A DNA stretch of 64,000 bases from assembly GCF_029784155.1 (NCBI RefSeq), contig NC_073692.1, positions 319,567,641-319,631,640 of the forward strand, written 5' to 3'. Position 1 is the first letter of the stretch; every line of letters begins with the position of its first letter. The notes below the pieces were generated by a model. It worked only from the letters and a program-made list of their open reading frames with translations, was not told the origin of the DNA and did no database searches. The position numbers and the translations under genes are program-made. Below, in pieces: positions 23,594 through 33,679 of this stretch. Source of the DNA: Uranotaenia lowii (lineage: Eukaryota > Arthropoda > Insecta > Diptera > Culicidae).

Positions 23594-23830
23594 AAGGCCA
23601 AGCTCGGTACGTCCCGGTGATGTGACCCAAGCAAATTCGTAGCAAATTGACCGTCGGTATGAAATTTGCCGTTGAAAACCGGTCGGAAAACCTCGTCACC
23701 GCAGTCGAACTCAGGGCCGGGACGACTGAAGACGTTGGCAGGAATCAGCGCGACTGAGTCGAAGGGCTTAGCGGTCTCCAAAATGCTAAAACCGTTGCGC
23801 CCCGATGAAGAAGCAATTGACGACGAAAAT
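23190..23830 (-). repeat. Three imperfect repeats of about 45 codons in the LINE linker
   Basis: Minus-strand translation gives three related blocks: FDSVALIPANVFSRPGPEF (about 23790-23690), FDSVAPFPASIFSRPGPEL (about 23590-23500) and FNSVALFPVNVISCPGPEF (about 23290-23210). Each is followed by V/D-CG and a P/A-V/S-x-GK segment and preceded by a G-R-N or similar phrase. They lie between ORF1 and the endonuclease and span a frame change at 23593. Spacing is uneven (about 190 and 290 bp). Confidence 0.75.
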
Positions 23831-23927
23831 GATTGGCTAGTAGATCCGATAACATTGTAGCAAGCACATGAGGCTGAGGTCTCGAGGGACTCGTTGTCGA
23901 AAAACGATTGACTTTCGATGTCAGCAA

Positions 23928-24814
23928 TCATTGGTGTGGTACAACCAGTGGTGTAGAACTCCTGGAAGTTAAAGATGAAGTGAGCGAGGTCGCTGGAGGA
24001 AACGGGACAACAGGTGTCGACGGGTTTTTTGATCCAATATCCTCAAACTCTCTAAACAGAATACCAGCGGGCCAAGTTCTAGGGGAAAGAGCGGCGTCTT
24101 TGAGCTTGGGATCCACTCCAACCTTGAATGAAATGGACCTGAGCGAGTTCACGTCGACATCCTTCCGTACCAATAGGTGAACCTCGGCAGATTCGCACTG
24201 GAGACATTCCGTGACGAGTTCTTCGATGTCCTTAGTTGTGACGGTATTTTGCAACCTTGCGAGATAGACCCAAAATTTTTTCTCCCTCGGTGCAACAGAG
24301 GCTATCGATTTGACGGTTGCTTTCTTAGTACCCACACAGGAGGTTTGAGTAGGTGGTTCGATCCGCCGTCCTTGTTTGTAGGGGTGCCAAGGCTGGGCCA
24401 ACGGGCAGTCATGCGAGGGGATGGATTCAAATTGGAACGGTCGTTAATGATTTTGTCCAATTTTCGGTGAGTCACTGCTAATTCCGACTTCACTTCCGCA
24501 GCTAAGCTCGCTTGGTTTTTCTTAAAATCCCGGATCAGAGATTCGTAACAAGCCATTGTTCGACGAAACGCTGAATTCTTTAAAAGATTACAGCACGCAT
24601 CACAGACCCAAAGCAGATTTTTGTTGTCTGCCCTGGATTTTAGGTGTGATGTAAGAAGTCCAGCGCACTTGAAGTGATACGCCAGAGTACAAAAGCCTTG
24701 ACAAGTGATGCTGTCGGAATCGCTTGTAGGCTTGGCGCATTTGTCACAGGCCATAACGATGGAAGACATTTGAGCCTGTCTTGTATCCAAAATTTTGCTA
24801 CTGGAACCGTGCAC
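23928..24814 (-). pseudogene. ORF1 of LINE copy A: PHD-like zinc finger plus RRM-like domain
   Basis: The first minus-strand frame (24814-24302, preferred start near 24766 at MSSIVMACDKC) encodes a cysteine/histidine finger with CDKC, CQGFC, YHFKC and WVCDACC, resembling the PHD-type finger in ORF1 of CR1-like LINEs. It is followed by a helical segment (MACYESLIRDFKKNQASLAAEVKS, possible coiled coil). A second frame (24401-23928) continues with WVYLARLQNTVTTKDIEELV...VHLLVRK and TWPAGILFREFED, like the RNA-binding C-terminal domain of insect LINE ORF1. A frameshift near 24300-24400 separates the two, so ORF1 is broken. It would have bound element RNA. Confidence 0.7.
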
Positions 24815-25045
24815 GAAAAACGCGAAAGTTTCTTTCCACAGTTCACTGTCTGTTTTTGGCGTATCTGTGCCTTATTGAAAGCGGATCAAAACAAACAGTG
24901 GAAAAGAATGCAGCGCAAAAACTTTCGGCGAGAAAATCCGTCACGGGGGCACCAATCGAGCAAGACTCCACTACACACGGCGGCACCGGTTGGAAACGGA
25001 ATCACAGGACACAAAAGGGACGATTAAAACGGTGATAAACACGAC

Positions 25046-25505
25046 GGAAAACGAATTAAAAATAGTGCGCAGTAAGTACACAATAACAAAACAATGGGCA
25101 ACAACGGTGAATAACAGAATTGAATATCAAATAAATACTTTTTTGTACCATGTTGAATGTCATCTCAATGTTAACTAGCGCTGTGGTCTCAATCATTAAA
25201 AATTGTAATTCGACAAAATGTTTCCGTGATAAATCATCCTTCGGTATGAAAATCCAAAAAAATCTCATAAGTTTTAAAAGCGGAAGATACTGTCAATTAA
25301 AAAAAATTTCCGTGAAGTATAGCTTTCAACACCAAAATGTTCACAACCGACAATTTTTAAGCTTAAATGGCAGCAACATATCCTTAATTTGTGCATCAAC
25401 TCGTACGAGTACGAGTTTTAGTGATAAAAGTTTAATTTTCTAAATTCATTCATGTTGTAATTTTAGTTATTTTTATCATTTTTAGTCATTTTTATCATTG
25501 TTGTC
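25046..25505. other. Spacer between LINE copy A and minisatellite
   Basis: AT-rich; no gene. A short palindrome, CTCGTACGAGTACGAG, lies near 25398. No target-site duplication for LINE copy A could be identified. Confidence 0.5.
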
Positions 25506-26880
25506 AATTTTGTTAATTTTGTCAATTTTGTCAATTTTGTCAATTTTGTCAATTTTGTCATTTTTGTCATTTTTGTCAATTTGGTCAATTTTTTCAATTT
25601 TGTCAATTTTGTCATTTTTGTCATTTTTGTCAATTTTGTCAATTTTGTCAATTTTGTCAATTTTGTCAATTTTGTCAATTTTGTCAATTTTGTCAATTTT
25701 GTCAATTTTGTCAATTTTGTCAATTTTTTCAATTTTGTCAATTTTGTCAATTTTGTAAATTTTGTCAATTTTGTCAATTTTGTCAATTTTGTCAATTTTG
25801 TCAATTTTGTCAATTTTGTCAATTTTGTCAATTTTGTCAATTTTGTCAATTTTGTCAATTTTGTCAATTTTGTCAATTTTGTCAATTTTGTCAATTTTGT
25901 CAATTTTGTCAATTTTGTCAATTTTGTCAATTTTGTCAATTTTGTCAATTTTGTCAATTTTGTCAATTTTGTCAATTTTGTCAATTTTGTCAATTTTGTC
26001 AATTTTGTCAATTTTGTCAATTTTGTCAATTTTGTCAATTTTGTCAATTTTGTCAATTTTGTCAATTTTGTCAATTTTGTCAATTTTGTCAATTTTGTCA
26101 ATTTTGTCAATTTTGTCAATTTTGTCAATTTTGTCAATTTTGTCAATTTTGTCAATTTTGTCAATTTTGTCAATTTTGTCAATTTTGTCAATTTTGTCAA
26201 TTTTGTCAATTTTGTTATTTCTGTTATTTCTGTCATTTTTGTCATTGTTGTCATTTTTGTCATTTTTGTAATTTTTGTAATTTTTGTAATTTTTGTCATT
26301 TTTGTAATTTTTGTAATTTTTGTCATTTTTGTCATTTTTGTCATTTTTGTCATTTTTGTCATTTTTGTCATTTTTGTCATTTTTGTCATTTTTGTTATTT
26401 TTGTCATTTTTGTCATTTTTGTCATTTTTGTCATTTTTGTCATTTTTGTCATTTTTGTCATTTTTGTCATTTTTGTCATTTTTGTCATTTTTGTCATTTT
26501 TGTCATTTTTGTCATTTTTGTCATTTTTGTCATTTTTGTCATTTTTGTCATTTTTGTCATTTTTGTCATTTTTGTCATTTTTGTCATTTTTGTCATTTTT
26601 GTCATTTTTGTCATTTTTGTCATTTTTGTCATTTTTGTCATTTTTGGCATTTTTGTCATTTTTGTCATTTTTGTCATTTTTGTCATTTTTGTCATTTTTG
26701 TCATTTTTGTCATTTTTGTCATTTTTGTCATTTTTGTCATTTTTGTCATTTTTGTCATTTTTGTCATTTTTGTTATTTTTGTCATTTTTGTCATTTTTGT
26801 CATTTTTGTCATTTGTGTCATTTTTGCAATTTTTGTCATTTTTGCCATTTTTGTCATTTTTGCTATTTTTTCTCATTTTT
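25506..26880. repeat. 9-bp minisatellite in two variant blocks, about 150 units
   Basis: Block 1 (about 25506-26212) is TTTTGTCAA repeated nearly 80 times; block 2 (about 26213-26880) is TTTTTGTCA repeated about 74 times. The units differ at one position and the blocks meet at a mixed boundary (26213-26330) with GTTATTTCTG, GTAATTTTT and other variants. Since nine is divisible by three and no frame makes a stop, both strands carry open frames of over 450 codons with TKMTKL-, DKNDKI-, VNFVIF- or LSIL-type repeats. These are artefacts, not genes. Scattered single changes (26646, 26766) show slight decay. Confidence 0.95.
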
Positions 26881-29578
26881 ATCATCCTTTTTTAAAAAAA
26901 AATATCATCCAATTTCTAATTAATTTGATCATTTTGATTTTTTTTTGTCATTTAAGTAGCTTTTGATTTATTTGAACATACAATTATCTTCTACAATGTT
27001 CACTTTTTAAACCAGTTTGCGTAATCCATTCAGAATATGTGCAGTGTAGTTTATTCTAACAAAATATAATTCAAAGCAGCACATGTGATTTTTTCCAAGA
27101 GCTCCATCAACATTTTCGCGAAGAGCATACCAATAAGCTTAAATGAGTTTCTTCGGGGGCCAGTGGAAAAAAGATTTCCAGCCAGCCAAAATATTGGGAA
27201 TGAAAAACTCCATCCTCCGTTGGCGTTTTTTTGTTGCTAGCTTAGACTGCCATTTTCTGAAGATCCAATACGATAAGTGATAAAAAGCCGGAAAACGTGA
27301 GAATCATTGCCATGCAAAAATTTAGATTGGCTGATGCCCGAAAAAAAGCAGTTGATTTACGATAAACTTGGTATCGAAGAAATAATTTACGTGATAAATA
27401 AGTTAACGTTATTTTAATAAAAAAAAAGACATCTGTAATGGATTTTTATAAAATAAATTAAAACCGTCATGCAGTTTTTTTTTTATGAAATAAGGGCGAA
27501 TTAATTTATTCAAGTGTTCCGTGCCGTGCCGAGCCAAAGTTCGAACTTAACCACCAAGATTTTGGACTGTTGGAGGTTGTTCGATTTCCTCCACTCAGTG
27601 CAACTTGCTTGAGGCAAACTGCCTGAATGAAAGCTTTCGGGAAGGACAAGGACCGGGCCAAAATTCGGCGGATGCGGCTAATCTCCGATTTTGAAGTCAG
27701 ATTAGCTCAATTTGTATGCCAGTTCGTTCGGTTTGTCGTCTCCGTTGCTCGCTCACTTGGAAGCCGATTCCGGTCGAATGATGACTTAATCTTTGAAAGG
27801 CGCAGAAACAAAATGAAGCCTCTGCTGGTTTTTCTCTTAACGAGAGATAACGACATTTGGGTGGCATTTTTTCCTTGATTTCGTGATTCAATATTGGAAT
27901 ATTGTGCTTTGATAGTAAGGGAATGAGAGTGATATATGGCACATGATTCAATATTTTCGTGGGTGCAGTTTCTTTACTTCAAGTTGTTTGTTTCGAAAAT
28001 AAACTCTTAATTTTGGAGAACGGAAGAAGAAAGTCATCATAGAAAAAAATATAGATCTTGAGAAAGTGGAAAGAATGCAATCCGTGAATAGATTTGAATT
28101 TGGTTTTTACCCACTTATTAGTTTTTTAGCAGATATAAGCTGAGAAGAAATCAGCGTAGCGGCACAGCTCTATTGGACTCATAAATGTTGTATCTAAATA
28201 ATCAAAAGAAAATATTTTGAATTTGTTTTTCAGCCAGAATCCCATTTCACATACGAATCTTTTTAACAGGATCCCAAAAAATCCTCGAACCATTTTTGCA
28301 GCACTAATTTCATATCCTGTCCAATCGATGTGAATTCAGTTTTTCTTTCGTTTTGTGACAGGATGAATGTCTTTTCTCCTCGTTTTGGGTTAACCAAAGA
28401 GCCACTTATCGCATTCTTCCGGAGAAAAGAAAATCTTCAAATCATTTCCCAAGTCGGTGTTCTTCGTCGATTCCTACTTTTCCGGGAAAGGTCAGTAATT
28501 TAGTTTTCCGGTGGTCAATCTTTTGAACGGAAATTCTAGAGTGGATGGCCAAATTTGTCAAAAAAAACTGCTGATTGACAGTTTTGTCCCCCAGGCAAAC
28601 ATTTACTCAAGGGGATGATTGGATTATGACATATTAAGGTAAATATTGACGTAATTTAGTTATAAACATTTTTCCAAGCTGTGAAAACTGATTTGAAGTT
28701 TTCTTTTTTCAGATGGAGTGAACACCAACTTTGCCGTCTTGGTTCGAAACACGGCTCTCGTAAAAGAAAAATTCACAAACGCAAAGTTATCGTACCAAAT
28801 GACCTGGGAAAACAGATACGCTGCCTCACTAATTACGGTCATTTGCACAAACTGCTGATCGTTTTCGAAGTTAAATTGCCCAGTATATTAATTTCACCCG
28901 ATGATTTGCATATTTCCATTGTTTTTATTTACCAGGGGTTTACCTACATTTTCCGCATTTTTCCAAAGGTGAGCTTTTCCGGTTCATCGAGCAGGTATAA
29001 GGGCAGCAGCAGCCCCATTAAGGTGGACCTAAGGCTCCGTAACAAAGCCAGGAAAAAAACATTTGCTACAATGAGACTTTCAGCTTACCGGATCCAGTGA
29101 GGGGTGTGTAAAAAAAGCTTGTTGAAAGAAGGTCCGCCAAACCCCCTCGGTCGCCCATTATCAGGCACTTACAATAAAATACGTGCCAAAAAACATGCTG
29201 TTTCGTACCTGTGAAAAGAAGAAAAAGACAAAGGAAAAGAAATGTTAGAAACGATTAGCAAAACGGTGTTTAACGGCGTCCGTCGTTCCGGTTTGCTCCT
29301 AAAAGTGCGCTCATAAACGGATCGAAACCGCCCCATTCATTTTTGTTTCGCTTTCATGTTAATAAGCCATTTGACTCGGGCAAATGATATAGGACGGTAA
29401 AGGTGGTTTTTAATTATGGATATCCTGGTTTCGATTACAATTGTACAGTGAGTTGTGGCCCATCGAACAAATAGCTACCCGTCCCAAAAACTTGATCGAG
29501 CTGATAAAGTGGAATAAATTGAGTTTTACATTGTATAACATGTAAACAGTTAGTTGTTCAGATATTCAATTGAGATTC
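26881..29578. other. Gene-free stretch with some balanced-composition DNA
   Basis: No recognisable gene. Frames at 27627-27878 and 28681-29100 (139 codons) have no domain, repeat or signal I can identify. GC content rises at 27530-27860 and 28970-29100, so this could be single-copy mosquito DNA or regulatory sequence, but the sequence alone does not show it. Confidence 0.5.
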
Positions 29579-29689
29579 TAAAGGGTGTTCGAATAAAAAA
29601 GTGGTCAAACTAAACTTTATTAAAGAAAATCAAAGTATCTTTTTTTTTATTCAATACACTGAGGTTTTTTTACGCGGTATTTCGTCCCG

Positions 29690-29880
29690 TGTAAAAAAAA
29701 CTCGCGTAAAAAAACCGCGTAAAAAAAACCGCGTAAAAAAACCGCGTAAAAAAAACCGCGTTAATTCGAAAATCCGCGTAAAAAAAAACCGCGTTAATTC
29801 GAAAATCCGCGTAAAAAAAACCGCGTTAATTCGAAAATCCGCGTAAAAAAAACCTCGTTTATTCGAAAATCCACGTAAAA
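29690..29880 (+). repeat. CCGCG(T)AAAAAA / GTTAATTCGAAAATC tandem units
   Basis: About eight short units, first CGCGTAAAAAAAC alone and then alternating with GTTAATTCGAAAATCCGCG. The same units recur inverted in position at 31778-31855 at the other end of the inverted-repeat element, so they form its subterminal regions. Basic Lys/Arg-rich frames across them are by-products. Confidence 0.85.
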
Positions 29881-29895
29881 CGTCTCAGGTCTCAT

Positions 29896-30932
29896 TTTTT
29901 TTTATTTTTTTTTTATTTTATTTTTTTTTTTTTGTGATGGTCCCACAGGCCCATTTGGGTCCTTCCTCCACCCCATACGCATCTTTAGAAGTGGGAGGGA
30001 CAGTTTATCCTTAGGATAATTCATATTGTTTACTTTATTTTATCAATTTCTGTACGACTTATTCGTCTTACTCCCGCGTATGTCCATCACCGTACAATTT
30101 CTATCTGATGCTTCGTCAGATCTTCATCACTATTGTATTATCCTTTTTAGGATTAGTCCTTTTCTCAAATTATCTGTTTCACGTAATTTATTGCCAGGTT
30201 CTTAAAAGTGTTTAAGTTTGGGCTGTCTTTGATGCTTCTTGGTAGGTTGTTATACATTTTCAGTACGTTATAGAACACAGAACGTTTTGTCATCTCTTTT
30301 TTCGAGTTTGGTAATCTAAAATCATGTGCTCTTCTTGTACTGTATCCGTGTACATCAATTCCGTACTGCAGACCGTCTGTTAGATAAGCTGGAAGCAATC
30401 CTCTAATCATTTTGTAGATAAAAATCAAACTGTTATACGCAATCCTCTGCTTAACTGACAACCATTGCAGCATATCAAGCATTAAAGCACTAGGAGTGTA
30501 TCTGTTGCATCGTATAACTACTCGCATTATTTTGTTTTGTATTCTTTGCAGCCGCTTTGTGTTTCTGATGCATGAAGCAATATCGTAGCACAATAATCAA
30601 AGTGTGGCATAATAACAGATTTCACGTAAGTTATTTTTGACCAAAAAGTCATATATCTATTTATTCGACAAAGTACACCATATTTGATGGCAATTTTCTT
30701 TATATGTAGTCGATGTGAGCTATGAAATTTAGTTTTTCGTCGACTTGTACTCCTAAGTATTTAACCTGACGTACTTTTTCGACGACACAACCATCAATTA
30801 ACAACTCTGGACAAACTCCAATCTGTCGATTTCCAATAATCATCCAGCTGGTTTTATTTAAATTAAGGCACAGTTTTCTATGCTTTAAAAACTCTGCAAT
30901 GTTTCTCAAATCTGAATTTGCCTTTGACACCA
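29896..30932 (-). pseudogene. LINE reverse transcriptase 3' fragment (clade uncertain)
   Basis: Minus-strand order: LNLNKTSWMIIG, VRQVKYLGVQVDEKLNFIAHIDYI (30933-30700), then, in another frame, KIAIKYGVLCRINRYMTFWS and SVIMPHFDYCATIL, then NTKRLQRIQNKIMRVV, WLSVKQRIAYNSLIFIYKM and MYNNLPRSIKDS (30593-30165), followed by a 3' UTR and a poly-A tail (as T run 29896-29935). This is the thumb and C-terminal region of a non-LTR reverse transcriptase; the catalytic box is absent because the copy is 5'-truncated. It sits inside the TCTCAGG/TCTCATG array, with TCTCAGGTCTCAT on both sides (29883-29895 and 30935-30947), a likely target-site duplication, though that sequence is repetitive in the array. 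Confidence 0.8.
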
Positions 30933-31690
30933 TATCTCAGGTCTCATGTTCCATGTCTCAGGTCTCATGTCTCATATCTCAGGTCTCATGTCTCATGTCT
31001 CAGGTCTCATGTCTCATGTCTCATGTTTCATGTCTCAGGTCTCATGTCTCATGTCTCATGTCTCAGGTCTCATGTCTCATGTCTCATGTCTCATGTCTCA
31101 TGTCTCATGTCTCATGTCTCATGTCTCAGGTCTCATGTCTCAGTTCTCATGTCTTAGGTCTTATGGCTCATGTCTCATGTCTCATGTCTCAGGTCTCAAG
31201 TCTCAGATCTCATGTCTCATGTCTCAGGTCTCATGTCTCAAGTCTCAGGTCTCATGTCTCAGGTCTCATGTCTCAGGTCTCATGTCTCATGTCTCATGTC
31301 TCATGTTTCAGGTCTCATGTCTCATGTCTCATGTCTCATGTCTCATGTCTCATGTCTCATGTCTCATGTCGCATGTCTCATGTCTCAGGTCTCATGTCTC
31401 ATGTCTCATGTCTCAGGTCTCATGTCTCAGGTCTCATATCTCAGGTCTCATGTCTTAGGTCTTATGTCTCATGTCTCATGTCTCATGTCTCATGTCTCAT
31501 GTCTCATGTCTCATGTCTCATGTCTCATGTCTCATGTCTCATGTCTCATGTCTCATGTCTAAAGTCTCATGTCTCATGTCTCGTGTCTCAGATCTCGAGT
31601 CTCATATTTCAGGTTTAAAATCTCAGGTCTCATGCCTCAGGTCTCAGGTCTCAAGTCTCAGGTCTCAGATCTCAGATCTCATGTATCACG
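30933..31690 (+). repeat. 7-bp minisatellite (TCTCATG/TCTCAGG), about 105 units
   Basis: A homogeneous array of TCTCATG with interspersed TCTCAGG and a few other variants (TCTTAGG, TCTCAAG, TTTCATG), decaying after 31560. Because seven is not a multiple of three, all plus frames are open over long stretches and give Ser/Cys/His/Met-rich sequence (MSHVSCL, RSHVSCL). These frames are not genes. It is the core of the CACTGAGG element; a few units also lie left of the LINE fragment (29883-29895). Confidence 0.9.
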
Positions 31691-31866
31691 TTCTTAGTCT
31701 CAGAGCTAAGATTTTCCCAACTACAAAAAGATTCTAAGTGTTTTCCTTTGAAAAGGTCTTTTAATATTTTCTCTGAAAAACCGCGTTAATTCGAAAATCC
31801 GCGTAAAAAAAACCGCGTAAAAAAAACCGTGTAAAAAAAAACCGCGTAAAAAAAAACCTCAGTGTA

Positions 31867-32423
31867 TTAATAAAAGACTGAAAAAAAAACTCAGTTAAGA
31901 TTCCGGTTGATTTAGTCCAAATTGGCGAGCCTTTCGTTTGTCGTTTGCCATCAGATTTGGCACAGTCACTTTATCCACTTTCTTCGTCGCCGAACGCCAG
32001 TTTGTTTTAAACTGCTTCTCGCTGCTAATATTTTTTGGTTTTTTTAAGGTTCTGCTCAACTGGCGTCCACTCCATAATATGCCTTTTTTCAATAATGCAG
32101 GATGCCAAATCCGGCCAAATCAGCACAGAAAAGCCATGTTTCTTCAAGAAAGGCAGCAAACGTTTTTAAGACACTCGTTCACGTAAATTTCCTGGTTGAC
32201 GGCCACGGTTGCAACGAAATTGTCGCTTTTCAAGCCACAGGTACAGATAGCTGTACGAGATATTTCTTGACAAACTTTGATAGTTTAATATGCTTGTAAA
32301 TGTCTGCCACCTTTCTCCTTCCGGTTGAAGGTGAGTAAATTTGCTATCGATCATCTGGACATAACTTTCGTGTAAAATTATCACGCGAGCAAACTGAGCT
32401 ATCAATGCCAAAATAGTAGCATT
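31867..32423 (-). pseudogene. DD37E Tc1/mariner transposase remnant, copy 1
   Basis: Minus-strand sequence in several frames, in order: YVQMIDSKFTHLQPEGERWQTF (near 32340), LYLWLEKRQFRCNRGRQPGN, IWPDLASCIIEKR with the second catalytic Asp retained (about 32130), then a deletion joining MEW to PVEQNLKKTKK, and SSEKQFKTNWRSATKKVDKVT to QFGLNQPES (31895). It matches copy 2 at 33150-33550. The cut-and-paste enzyme is dead from the deletion and frameshifts. It lies upstream of, and in the opposite direction to, copy 2. Confidence 0.8.
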
Positions 32424-33679
32424 AAAAAGTGTTCGGATCAAAAAGTTGTCAACTTAAATTCGCTGTTTTTTTTCTAATCGTTCGTATAAAAAAAACTGAA
32501 CATTCCTCATTTTGTAGGTGTGTGTGTAGAATGATGCTTCTATTTGGCTTTCGACATTAGGTGTTTAGTTTCCAAGCAACAGGAGCTACAAATCAGAACT
32601 TTGTACATGCGTCGTGAAAATCCAAACTACAAGCACACAGAAATAGCAAAATCGTTGAATGTGTAGAAATCAACCGTTGCCAAAGTAATAGAAGTGTTCG
32701 GGGAAGATATTTCGACAACTAGGAAGCCGGGATCTGGGGGAAATCGAAATCCGGGAGTCGCAGTGACGAACAGAAGAAGGGGTAGCACTTTCCGTCAGTA
32801 AGTGGGAAATACTGTCTACAACCCTGCATGAAGCTTAAAGACGGTCCAGACTATTGGCTTATACGAAGGAAGTGACTGTTAATCGCAATGAAAAGCAAAA
32901 CCTTACGGCAAAAACAAGCTCTCGGAAGCTGTATACAACATTGTTGACAAAGCTTGATTGCGTGGTGATGGACGACGAAACCCACACCAAGGCAAACTTC
33001 AGACAGCTTCTTGGGCGAGAGTTTTATACAGCAACCGGATGGGAAAAGGTGACAGACATTTTCAAGCATATTAAAATATCAAAGTTTGCCAAGAAAAATC
33101 GCGTTTGAGAAGCTATCTGTACCTGAGGCTTGTAAAGCGACATTTTCTTTGCAGACATGATCGTCAACTATAAAATATACGTTAAAGAGTGTGTTCCAAA
33201 AGCTTTTGCTGCTTTTCCTGAAGAAACATGACTAGTCTGTGCTGTTTTGGAAGGGTTTGGCATCCTGCCATTATGGAAAAAAGGCCATGGAGTGGTATGC
33301 CGCTAATAACATTCAGGTTGTGCCCAAGGATAAGAACCCTTCTCACGCACTAGAACTTCTCCCAGTCGAAAAATATTGGACGATAGTTAAGCAAAACCGT
33401 AAGAAGGCCGAAAAAACTGTAAGTAGCGAGGAGCAGTTTAAAGCAAACTGGCGTTCTGCGCTGAAGAAAGTGAATAAGGTGACTGTACAAAATCTTATGG
33501 CAGGCGTCAAATGAAAGTCTCGCAAATTTGGACTAGGTCAACCGGAATCTTAACTAAGTATTGTTTCCTTCTTTTATACAGATAGTACTTCAAAAATAAT
33601 GATATTTTGATTTTTTAAATATACAAATAATCGATTTACACGCAATTTAGTGTGACCACTTTTTTATCCGAACACCCTG
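32424..33679 (+). mobile_element. Tc1/mariner (DD37E-type) relic, copy 2
   Basis: The left end AGTGTTCGGATCAAAAAG (32428) and the right end CTTTTTTATCCGAACACCCTG (33659-33679) are imperfect inverted repeats, and the transposase remnant lies between them in plus orientation. Length about 1.26 kb, typical of Tc1/mariner. No clear TA follows the right end, so the flank has mutated. Confidence 0.8.
32600..33551 (+). pseudogene. DD37E Tc1/mariner transposase remnant, copy 2
   Basis: The N-terminal helix-turn-helix survives in one frame (NPNYKHTEIAKSLNV, KSTVAKVIEVFGEDIST, 32620-32720), interrupted by stops. The catalytic core follows: VVMDDETHTKANF with the first Asp (about 32965), EFYTATGWEKVTDIFKHIK, then LASCHYGKKAMEWYAANN (33250) and LELLPVEKYWTIVKQN with the catalytic Glu (about 33365). 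Counting back from this Glu places the second catalytic residue 38 positions earlier, as in DD37E elements. That residue is Gly (WKGLASCHY) where copy 1 has Asp (WPDLASC). Loss of this Asp plus frameshifts makes it dead. Confidence 0.85.

Larger units (their letters stand above)
22552..25045 (-). mobile_element. CR1-like LINE copy A, 5' half
   Basis: Contains, in LINE order, a 5' UTR (about 25045-24815), ORF1 (24814-23928), a repeat-bearing linker (23830-23190) and the C-terminal part of the endonuclease of ORF2 (to 22552). It ends in LTQSIDSTD, directly continued by PNAAAETF at 20038 across copy B. A short direct duplication of TCAATAGATTGAG occurs at 22557-22582 near the junction. The exact 5' end of the element is not visible. 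Confidence 0.8.
29657..31864. mobile_element. Inverted-repeat element CACTGAGG...CCTCAGTG with TA target
   Basis: The left end CACTGAGGTTTTTTTACGCG (29657) is the inverse of the right end CGCGTAAAAAAAAACCTCAGTG (31864), and both are flanked by TA (29655-29656 and 31865-31866). The terminal regions consist of short tandem units of CCGCGTAAAAAAA and CCGCGTTAATTCGAAAAT (29690-29880, 31778-31855). The core is a 7-bp minisatellite split by a LINE fragment. No transposase; nonautonomous. It sits inside Tc1/mariner copy 1. Confidence 0.85.
29581..32423 (-). mobile_element. Tc1/mariner (DD37E-type) relic, copy 1, split by another element
   Basis: The plus-strand left end AAGGGTGTTCGAATAAAAAA at 29581 matches the terminus of copy 2 (reverse complement of the end at 33679, CAGGGTGTTCGGATAAAAAA) and follows TA at 29579-29580. 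The transposase C-terminus reappears at 31867-32092 after an intervening inverted-repeat element (29657-31864). The 5' end is missing where copy 2 begins near 32424. So copy 1 lies on the minus strand, truncated at its 5' end and interrupted near its 3' end. Confidence 0.8.

Noticed and set aside
25506..26880. CRISPR-like or telomeric array
   Set aside because: Units are contiguous 9-mers without spacers, and the unit is not a known insect telomere repeat.
25463..26966. Open frames of more than 450 codons on both strands (TKMTKL, DKNDKI, VNFVIF)
   Set aside because: By-products of a 9-bp minisatellite lacking stop codons in any frame.
28681..29100. 139-codon basic frame as a host exon
   Set aside because: No family resemblance and no convincing splice sites; left as unannotated DNA.
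30899..31737. Ser/Cys/His/Met-rich frames, resembling a repetitive secreted protein
   Set aside because: By-products of the TCTCATG/TCTCAGG minisatellite.
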